Source of the DNA: Dermacentor variabilis
Taxonomy: Eukaryota > Arthropoda > Arachnida > Ixodida > Ixodidae
Reading direction: 5' to 3'
DNA length: 64,000 bases
NCBI RefSeq assembly: GCF_050947875.1
Contig: NC_134570.1
Coordinates: 209,465,750-209,529,749 of the forward strand
Under the pieces are notes generated by a model. That model saw only the letters and a program-made list of their open reading frames with translations, was not told where the DNA came from and did no database searches. How positions within the stretch are numbered: position 1 is the first letter of the stretch; each line of letters starts with the position of its first letter. A program made the translations under genes and the position numbers. Of this stretch, positions 55,785 to 64,000 are shown in pieces.

Positions 55785-58689
55785 AGCCGGAGCAACTTCT
55801 CGTTGACTTCCGTCAAGTACCAGTAAGCTAACTATTCTGTATTTCAATGCGAGAAGCATCGTTAACAAGTTCGTGCCTTTATTGACTTTTGTTACGTCAT
55901 ATTCTTCCCATGTAGTTGCCATAACAGAGACCTGGCTGCATGATGGTGTGTTTGACTTTGAATTTTGCCCACCCGGCTATGTATCAATACGGAATGACCG
56001 ATAAAGTGGTAAAGGTGATGGTGTTGCGCTGCTCATTCGCTCAGACCTAAAATTTTATGTGCTCCCTAACACACCTGAAGTTGAAATTGCTTGGTGTAAG
56101 CTATATTTGAACAAACTTTCCATAATTCTTGGTGTATGCTATCGCGCGCCAGGTTCCTCATTAGAAGATTTACAGAGCCTTACCATATTTATGCCCGAAC
56201 ACGACTTCGGCACCTCGAACCTTAGGTTCGTGGGAGATTTTAATGCACCGGGCATTGACTGGCGAACCCTGAGTTGCACAGGTCGTGACCTTTCCATTTG
56301 TAAGGAACTTCTTTCTCTTTCACCATCCCTTGGTCTTACTCAAATCGTACAAGCTCCAACCCACCGTAATTCTCTCTTAGACTTAGTTTTTCTCAGTTCT
56401 CAGCTTGTTCAAACTGGTTTTCAGTGCGATGTGATCAGTGACATTTCTGACCACAAAGTTGTACACGTGTGCCTTCCCTATTCATTGATTAAACTTCAGT
56501 CTAGTATTACAGTTTTTCGACTTTATTCATGTTGATGATACATCTATAACAGACACTTTAGCTTCTAACTTTGATTCCTTCCAAGCACTTTGTCTACGTG
56601 ATAACATTGACACATTAGTTGATGCATTTGACCGCATCGTAAAACTATGCATTGACAATTTTGTTCCCCTCAAGACTAAAAAAAGAAATCCTAAAATTCC
56701 ATGGATGAATCGCAGCATACTGCATATGCCACGTAGTGTTCGTCGTCTGCGCCGACTGAAAAAGGCATGTAATCCTCACAGTATAATTAGCTTTAACACG
56801 GCTAAAGAAGAGCTACGTATCAAAATAAAAACAGCTTTGTTGAACTGCCAGTATTATTACACTCTAACCCGCGGAAATTCTGGACTTCCATCGCACAAAC
56901 TAAAGCTGCTGCAGCTTCCTTTATATTAGAAGGCACAGCTATTTCAGACCCCTCCGATATAGCTAATGCTTTTAATGTCTATTTCCAGTCAATGTTCACG
57001 CATGACAACAACTCTCTCCCAGCTTCACAAATACTAATCCTGAGCTTCGTATCGGTGATGTGGCAATCAGTGAGAACGGCATCCTAAACTTGATTCTCAA
57101 TTTAGACACCAAGAAATGCACTGTTCCTGACAACATTCCGAACAGCTTTTTAGTAAGGTACTCTCTCTAGTGTTCCCTTATTTGGCTGTTATCTTTCACA
57201 AATCTTTGAATTGAGGCATTGTCGCACATTCCTGGAAGCTAGCCAAGGTCCTGCCTCTGCATAAATCTGGTGAAAAGCAATTTTTTTCTAACTATAGACC
57301 TATATCGCTAACCTCCAGTTCCGGAAAGCTACTAGAACATATCATACACAAGCATACAACAGATTACCTTGAATCGAATAAAATTCTGTTTAACACACAA
57401 CATGGATTTCTTCGTGGTTTCAGCACAACACAACTGGTGGAATTTTCACATGACATTACTAGAAATCTTGATATTAGCAATCAAATTGATGTGTTATTTG
57501 TAGACTGTTCCAAAGCTTTCGAAACAGTTATACACAACAAGCTACTAAGTATACTTAATTTTAAATAATCCTCGACTGATCGACTGGATAGCTGGCTTTC
57601 TTAACTCTCGCTCTCAATTCGTTTCATTTAATTCCACTTCGTCCTCCACTGTACATGTAACATCAGGTGTTCCACAAGGCTCTGTTCTGGGGCCTTATTT
57701 ATTTTTAATCTTTATAAATGACCTTCCAAACAGTATTAAGTGAAAAGTCAGTCTTTATGCCGACGACTGTGTCCTATACCAGGTAATTTCTTCTCCGAGT
57801 GATCACGCCTTACTTCAAGATTCCTTGAACAAATATTGCACCTGGTGTGCGGGCTGGCAGATGCGCATCAAGTTTCAAAAAACTGCAGTAGTGTCATTTA
57901 CAAACAGCCATTTTCCATCACAGCACGTGTACGCTTTCAATAACACAATAGTACCCCGGGCACAGGTGTACAAATACCTTGGAGTTATCTTCACGCACAA
58001 CATGCAGTGGTCCCAGCATATTGATCACATCACGTCTACAGCACTTAGAAAATTAGGTTACTTGAGATGAACATGATCTAAGTCACCAAAAGACACCAAA
58101 TTACTAATGTATAAAGCGCTCATTCATCCTGTATTAGAGTACGCTTCATGCGTCTGGAACCCGTATAAAGTGTGCGACATTACTAAAGCCGTATCGGTAC
58201 AAAGGAAGGCTGTTCGGTTCATTTGTCATCGCTATGATCGTAATTTTTCGCCGTCATCTGCAATGAATTCCTTGAATTTATCTCTTCTATGCACAAGGCG
58301 ACATATAGATTCCATGAAGCTGTTACATTCGATTATTCGCTCATGCTGTCAACTATCTGCTGATGATTACATCAGATATGCCAGCGCGCTTCCAACCAGA
58401 CGTTGCAACTCCCTCAACCCAAAACCTTTCTTTGCACGTACTAACATGTTCCAACACAGTTATTTCTCGAGAGTTGTCGAGCGCTGGAATTAATTACCCT
58501 ATTCGGTTCGTGAATTGACACTACGTGATTTTGTAGAAGCACGACTGCGATAACATTGCTTCCCCTTGTTGTTTTTTTCAATTATCTATTATGTTCAACT
58601 GCTTTGGTTTCTCTTATGTTTATTGTACTCCACTCGTGCAATAGCCCTGAATAGGGCTGCAGTATTTGAAAATAAAAATATACTTGTAT
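55785..58689 (+). mobile_element. LINE-J: CR1-like LINE, 5'-truncated, inside Gy-I integrase
   Basis: No ORF1; starts just before the endonuclease. Ends with AATAAAAATATACTTG. Gy-I integrase stops at NGTEF on the left and resumes at QEFQTLARDYGF on the right. Confidence 0.82.
55830..58495 (+). pseudogene. LINE-J ORF2 (endonuclease and RT), no RNase H
   Basis: Endonuclease: LYFNARSIVNK (catalytic Asn), ITETWL (Glu), GVCYRAPGSS, VGDFNAPGIDW, DISDHKVV. RT: YRPISLTSSSGKLLE, QHGFLRGFSTT, VLFVDCSKAFETVIH (Asp), [36 protein letters not shown]-terminal region: HPVLEYASCVWNP, VQRKAVRFIC. Stops and shifts occur after VFRLYSC, in the middle of RT and after LGYLR. The motif set and the lack of RNase H suit the CR1/Jockey side of LINEs. 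Confidence 0.85.
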
Positions 58690-59250
58690 CTCAGGAATTT
58701 CAGACGCTTGCTCGCGACTATGGGTTCCGCACTGTGACGACGAGCCCCAGACACCCCCAGGCAAATGGGGAAGAAGAAAGGATGGTCGAAACAATCAAAC
58801 GGCTGATTATAAACGCTAAGGACCCCCATCTTTTCCTGCTAGCATACAGGGACACCCCAGGCTCACTTGGAAAAAGCCCTGCAGAGCTTCTGAAGGGCAG
58901 GTGGCTACGCACAACAGTTCCTGTACTTCCCAAGAGCCTTCTGCCCCACAGGGTGAGCCTGAAAAAGTTCAGAGATCGCGATGTAACCATCTGACAGCGG
59001 CAGCGTAGGTACTTCAATAGTCGTCATAGGGCTCTTCCGCGGCCAGTCCTCAAACCAGGAGCGGAAGTATGGGCGACAGACTGCAAAGTGAAAGCGCGAG
59101 TCTTGCGTCTTGCACAACGTCCGAGGTCGTATGTAGTTCGAACTTCTACTGCTGTAGTTCTAGAAAGAAACAGGAAATTCCTGGTCCACTTTGTTTCCCA
59201 GCAGAATGACTGTGAGGAAGAAGGAGGTAGCTATGAGTTTCCGCAGGCAT
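58690..59250 (+). pseudogene. Gy-I pol part 2: integrase C-terminal half
   Basis: QEFQTLARDYGFRTVTTSP then HPQANGEEERMVETIKRL contains the third catalytic acid region. LLAYRDTPGSLGKSPAELL and the basic tail (WATDCKVKARVL, FLVHFVSQQND) follow. A stop after RDRDVTI interrupts it. It directly continues 55784. Confidence 0.85.
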
Positions 59251-59520
59251 AAGAGAGTTGGGTAGAAATGGGACGGGAATCCATCTAAAAACAAGGCACC
59301 TGCCGATAAATCTAATACTGCCTTGCCACGAACTGACCCTCCTGGATATAGAACGCGATTTGGCCGTCATGTCCGATCGCCAGACCGATATCGGTTCAGT
59401 AACTAACTGTTATTTCGTTTTGAGCATTGGTTGCTTCCATTAAAAAGTGTTCACCTTTTGTTGGCTGCAGTGCTAAATTTCGTTGCAAATGCCAGTGTAT
59501 CTTTTCAGAAAAAGGGGAGA

Positions 59521-59753
59521 TGTCCTGATAGCGCCTGTGCCCCGTGTCCTGTGCCTGCAATATCGCGCGCTCTCACCCTGATGCTTGAAAGGTTGTCTGT
59601 CCATGACGTCACTTGTCACATGTGTGCTTGCTATATATATATATGCTGCTTGAGTGAAATAAAGGTTGTTATCGTGCCGGGATCGGAGCCAGGCTCAGTT
59701 CTTTCCTGCCCACTACCCGGCTGCACTCGGCATCCGGCTAGGGCCAAAACACC
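59521..59753 (+). repeat. 3' LTR of Gy-I (233 bp)
   Basis: TGTCCTGATAG to AAAACACC, with TGACGTCA at 59604-59611, CTATATATAT at 59631-59640 and AATAAA downstream. Confidence 0.8.
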
Positions 59754-60455
59754 TCAGTAATTAGCGGGAACTAGCGGTGAGTTCGATGACGCGTGTGGTC
59801 TAATTGAAATTGCATTAGTAGTCACAGACCGTCATACAAGCCCGTCGTCGTCAAAAAGCACAAAAGCGCCTTCACCGCTTTATGAACCGACGAGCGATGG
59901 GGGCGGTGTTCCAGCAACACCTGCACAGAAAGCAGCCCATCGGCCAGTTTTTGGAGAACGTTAGCAAGTTCTCTTTCTGGGGCGTATCGTGGACAGTGGC
60001 ACAGGAGGGGCTCGATACTTTCTTCAAGGCCGCAGACCTCGCATGCTGCACTGTCGGTCACTCCATTTATTGTAGATTATGTCTTTGTGAAGGCAACCCC
60101 TAACGAAAGGGGACAAAAAAGCGTATCTTAATGTCGAGGAAGTCTGAGTGGAGGTCGTAGTTGCAGTGAGGGGTTTAATCGATGCAGCCATTTAGGTCAC
60201 AAGTTTGGCGAGTTACACTTGGTCAGTGTCGAAACTGCATTGCGACGTCTGTCCTCGAAAGCGGAATTTGAACGGTGTGCTCTTCTTTGTGTGCTGTGCG
60301 AGCAGCGTTATCGGCGGAATCGATGCCCCTAATTCCCCAATGGCCAGGTACCCACTGAAAAACAACCTCGTGTCCTTTTTGTCACGAACATCTCGAATTA
60401 GCCTAGACTTGAGGAGGGAATGGAAGAGACTTGTGCATAAGAAGGCGATCAATTA
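59754..60455 (-). pseudogene. LINE-K body: RNase H end and zinc motif, 5'-truncated
   Basis: Minus strand: HEVVFQWVPGHWGI near 60380 matches the C-terminal motif of LINE RNase H. An out-of-frame stretch follows, then CEVCGLEESIEPLLCHCPRYAPER near 60035-59960, a Cys/His motif common at the end of such ORFs. The upstream RT and endonuclease are missing, so the copy is 5'-truncated. Its 3' UTR lies beyond Gy-I (52216-52298). Confidence 0.7.
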
Positions 60456-62020
60456 GTTAGTGATAAGAGGGAAAATAGAGGAATTCCGGATCAAGCTACA
60501 AAACAGGTATTCAGCTCTGACTCAGCAAGACGGCCTTAGTGTTGAAGCAATGAACGACGATCATATGGGCATCATTAAGGAGCGTGCAATAGAAGTCGGT
60601 GGTAACTCCGTTAGACAGGATACCGGTAAGCCGTCGCAGGAGACGAAAGATCTGATCAAGAAACGCCAATGTATGAAAGCCTCTAACCCTACAGCTGGAA
60701 TAGAACTGGCTGGGCTTTCCAAGTTAATCAATAAGCGTTACATAGCAGACATAAGGAAGTATATTATAGATAGAATTGAACATGCTCTGCGGAACGGAGG
60801 AAGCCTAAAAGCAGTCAAGAAGAAACTAGGAATAGGCAAGAATCAGATGTATGCGTTAAGAGACAAAGCCGGCAATATCATTACTGATATGGATAAGATA
60901 GTTCAAGTGGATGAGGAGTTTTATAGAAATTTTTACAGCACCAATGGCACCCAGGACGATAATGGAAGAGGGAATAGTCTAGAGGAATTTGAAATCCCAC
61001 AAGTAACGCTGAAAGAAGTAGAGAAAGCCTTGGGAGCTATGCAAAGTGGGAAGGCAGCTGGGGAGGATCAGGTAACAGCAGATTTGTTGAAGCATGGGGG
61101 GCAGATTGTTCTAAAAAAACTGGCCACCCTGTATACGCAATGCCTCATGACCTGGAGCGTACCGGAATCTTGGAAAATCGCTAACATAACCCTAATCCAT
61201 AGGAAAGGGGACGCAAATGACTTCAAAAATTAGTGACCAATCAGCTTACTGTCTTTTGCCTACAAAGTATTTAGTAAGGTAATTTACTAAGGAACAGCTT
61301 AGACTTCCGTCGACCAAAGGACCAGGCAGGATTCCGTAAAGGCTACTCAACAGACCATATTTACTCTATCAATCAGGCGACAAAGAAATCTGTGGAATAT
61401 AACCAATCCTTATATATAGCTTTCATTGATGACGAGAAAGCATTCGACTCAGTCGACACACCAGCAGTCATGGAGGCATTATGGAATCAGGGTGTAGACG
61501 AGCCGTAAGTAACTATACTGAAATACCTATAGCGGCTCCACAGCCACCGTAGCCCTCCATAAAGACAGCAACAAAATCCCAATAAAGAAAGGCGTCAGGC
61601 AGGGAGATACGATCTGTCCAATGCTATTCACAGCGTGTTTATAGGAGGTATTCAGAGACTTGGAGTGTGAAGAATTGGGGATAAGATTTAATGGAGAATA
61701 CCTTAGTAACTTGCGATTCGCTGTTGATATTTCCTTGCTTAGTAACTCAAGGGACCGATTGCAAGGCTTGCTCACTGACCTGGAGAGGCAAAGCAAAAGG
61801 GTGGGTCTAAAAATTGATCTACAGAAAACTAAAGTAATGTTTAACATTCTCCGAAGAGAACAACAGTTTACGATAGGTAGCAAGGCACTGCAAGTGGTAA
61901 GGGAATACTTCTACTTAGGGCAGTTTGTGACCGCGGATCCGGATCATGAGACTGAAATAATAAGAAGAATAAAAATGGGCTGGGGTGCATTTGGCAGCCA
62001 TTCTCAGATCATGAACTATC
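60456..62020 (+). pseudogene. RTE-like LINE, piece 3: linker and RT
   Basis: Open to 61233: RGKIEEFRIKLQNRYSAL, KQVDEEFYRNFYST-like region, LEEFEIPQVTLKEVEKAL, MQSGKAAGEDQVTADLLKHGG, WKIANITLIHRKGD. Frameshifts then cover fingers and palm (GFRKGYSTDHI, FIDDEKAFDSV in separate frames). From 61660: LGIRFNGEYLSNLRFAVDISLLS, in which the catalytic YADD/FADD has become FAVD. Then LGQFVTADPDHETEIIRRIKMGWGAFG. Homology ends near 62020. It completes the RTE protein begun at 45710. Confidence 0.85.
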
Positions 62021-62024
62021 TAGT

Positions 62025-62450
62025 GGATGCATTATTATTAAACAAAATTGTTCTCTCTTTAAACAGAGACTTACACTTGCATTGTCGGCAATGCGCAGAC
62101 ACAAGCGCATAGTCAGTCTTGTCCAAGGTCAATCCATGCTCCCAAAGTCTTGCACTGATGCACCGGTCCGTCTGCACCATCTGCGCTGGCCCACACTTCA
62201 GTAGGAAAAGTACCCAACATTGGTACTGACAGCCTACATAGTTATTACCATGAATCACATTGTAGCATACCTTAGAATTGCGTTCTGCTCCGCTTGCTCG
62301 CCTTTCGAACGCAGCCGGAATAGCTCTCAGTTTTGCAGCTCCCGAAAAGAACCTACACCTCATACCATCCTGCAATGTTCTTGAGGCTATGGGACAAGCG
62401 GTGTTCCTAGGGTACAAGTACCATATCCTTATTCCTCATTTTTCCTTAAG
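62025..62450 (-). pseudogene. Penelope-like element fragment with GIY-YIG-type region
   Basis: Minus strand: VLVP-like start, ASRTLQDGMRCRFFSGAAKL, then CYNVIHGNNYVG and QTDRCISARLWEHGLTL, HCRQCKCKSLF. The spacing of QTxRCxxxRLxEH and the following Cys/His pair matches the GIY-YIG endonuclease region of Penelope-like elements, and the part before it matches the RT-to-GIY-YIG linker. Damaged by a frameshift in the middle. Recognition is from pattern memory only. Confidence 0.5.
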
Positions 62451-63120
62451 CCTCTTGGCTCGTCGAATTTTTCACGCTTTTAATAAACTTCTGATAGCTG
62501 CCCGTCATCAAGCTTTTTGGTTACCCAGCTTCCACCAGCCTGACTACCTGACATGAAAAAGTATCACCCATTGCATGCACATATAGTTTTACCAGTGTGG
62601 CCTGAAATCCGTAGCAGAAAATGGCACTTTTGACTGGTTTGGAAAGGCGCGAGCTAAAGTTGGATTTGGGATTGGCAGAGCAGGAGAAATATTCCCAACA
62701 GACAGGGTTGTCTGAGAAACGCAGTCTAAGGTCAAGGTATTGTAGTTAATCCTCTTTCACTTGCTCCAAGGTGAAACTCAAACCCTGACTCAGCTCCCTG
62801 AAAGGTTCCTTTATTTCGTCAACCTTGCTGGTAGAGTCATCTCTGTCAATCAGAACCAACAAAATTGGCCGACGATTAGGCTACATAGTAATGCAATCTT
62901 TGAGCGCAGGAGCTGCCTTATTTCGACAACAGGCAGCCGCATACAGAACACGCGGTGCCGAACGGAGGCGGTACACACCGCGATCCGCCACTAGCGAGCC
63001 AGTACTCGGGCGACGCGCCATCGCGGCGTCACCGCGGCGGAGATGAGGGGGCCAAATCCAAACGTCAAAGCGTCTCAAGGCGTCTCATGCCCGAGAAATT
63101 CATAAAGACATCTCAAATCT
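62451..63120. other. No gene seen
   Basis: Short frames only. The minus strand near 62450-62560 may still be Penelope-like (basic residues before VLVP), but I cannot support more. Confidence 0.4.
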
Positions 63121-63129
63121 CTTGTCGAC

Positions 63130-63245
63130 ACATGCGTCCTTGGCTTAATATTAGGTCTCAATATTCGGCTTCTGTGCTAGAGGTCCTGTGTTCAAATCCT
63201 GTCGTCGGAGAATTTAAATGTTTATTTAACTGTTTATTACGCAGT
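63130..63245 (+). repeat. Possible tRNA-derived SINE remnant
   Basis: B-box-like GTGTTCAAATCCTGTCGTCGG (63187-63207) preceded by GCTAGAGGTCC and followed by AATTTAAATGTTTATTTAACTG. The A box is unclear. Confidence 0.35.
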
Positions 63246-64000
63246 ACATTGTTGAAAATGGCGAGTTTACAAAGTCATAAAGTCGCTTGAAGCCAGATGG
63301 ACGAAATTTAGGCAAATACACGTACTTGCCATGATTCCCATGCTGGTACAACTGCTCCCATTGCAGCTATCGTAGACTGTAGTGCGAGTGTTCCCTCTAG
63401 TAATGTCGCATGAAACTCTACGACAAAGGGAGAGCCAGACTCACGCCGTGCGCGAGAGATGGCAGCATGAGCACTGATGATGACCTTGGTTACGACGAGG
63501 CCGACAGCCACGCGAAACGCGGGAACGGGCGCCAAAGAGCTGCGCTCTAAAATAATCTCCACATATCAATGTCTTTATGGCTATCCCAGATAGACGCCAC
63601 CCTATTGCCACATCCACCTCTACCAAAAAATGCTACTCCCTGGATGCGGTACTTATACCAGCTTTCTGCAAGGAAAGCAAGTCATTCCATCCAATTATCG
63701 TCGACCTCAGGTAACATGGCAGAAGTTCAAGGAGACTTTCAACAGTCAAACCAAATTTTTCGAAAAACCGCCTTTGATCATTCTGTTCCGTAATGCATGA
63801 CTTAAGGCTGCACAGCAATTGCTTGTAAAGCAAAGAACGACACACTTCTACGTGCACACTGAAAGCGGTACACGCTCCTAGAGTATTCGACGAGAGATAT
63901 TCAACAACGCTCTCAGAATTCGGAATGACCATGGGATCTACCAGCTTAGGGGAGGCAAGGTGGCCTTCTAAAAAAGTTGAAACTTATCTTTAAAAAAATT
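63246..64000. other. No gene seen to the right edge
   Basis: Both strands carry short frames without recognisable motifs. A host exon here cannot be excluded but has no support. Confidence 0.4.

Larger units (their letters stand above)
52299..59753 (+). mobile_element. Gy-I: Ty3/gypsy element of a second lineage, split by LINE-J
   Basis: LTRs 52299-52538 and 59521-59753, tRNA-Leu-like primer site, gag, pol in two parts (to 55784 and from about 58690), purine tract AAAAAGGGGAGA before the 3' LTR. The LTRs differ by roughly a tenth, with an extra GTTGTTGTTG in the 5' copy, so it is old. Longer LTRs, different primer and different pol separate it from Gy-A to Gy-G. No target duplication could be seen. 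Confidence 0.88.

Noticed and set aside
63308..63932. Possible host exons near the right edge
   Set aside because: Frames are short, overlapping and without recognisable domains.

Overview
Eukaryotic, gene-poor, transposon-saturated DNA, most likely from an ixodid (hard) tick. The main taxonomic clue is a tRNA-derived SINE at 4982-5214 that I recognise from memory as the tick family Ruka, with a second, older copy at 6608-6993. I found no convincing host gene, rRNA gene or CRISPR array. Everything that looks coding belongs to retroelements: Ty3/gypsy LTR elements (local labels Gy-A to Gy-I), non-LTR elements (RTE-like, an RNase H-bearing I-type LINE-M, LINE-K, a CR1-like LINE-J) and a Penelope-like fragment. 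Almost all are decayed; LINE-M (46139 to about 51690) is the one with both reading frames open.

Layout. 1-4436: Gy-A on the minus strand, running off the left edge. 4437-9059: no gene, but SINEs and two long hairpins. 9060-38811: an inverted-duplication complex. One copy of a composite locus (X, Gy-D, (TA)n, Gy-E, Gy-B) lies on the minus strand and is split in the middle of Gy-E. Its halves are 32412-38811 (Gy-E3, (TA)n, Gy-D2, X2) and 9141-14552 (Gy-B1, Gy-E1). Between them sits 14553-32411, which reads as a plus-strand copy of the same locus. That copy also carries a tail-to-tail palindrome of Gy-C (18007-25335) in its (TA)n tract. 39878-44986: complete but decayed Gy-G. 45710-62020: an old RTE-like element broken open by nested insertions: LINE-M at one site and LINE-K at another; Gy-I sits inside LINE-K and LINE-J inside Gy-I. 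62025-62450: Penelope-like remnant; then unassigned sequence to 64000.

Shared biology of the LTR elements. Families A, B, C, D, E and G have very short LTRs (about 140-158 bp). Every boundary I could place abuts ATAT, and several lie in (TA)n microsatellites, which implies a target-site preference. In A, B, C, E and G, gag ends with a G/A-rich heptamer touching the stop codon and pol lies in the -1 frame, suggesting programmed frameshifting. B, D and E have lost all or most of the integrase core, so these copies would depend on other elements. Gy-I is a different lineage with 233-240 bp LTRs and a tRNA-Leu-like primer site.

Limits: the large inverted structure could be genuine or an assembly artefact, which sequence alone cannot decide. 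Family names come from motif recognition without any database search, and many ends are approximate.
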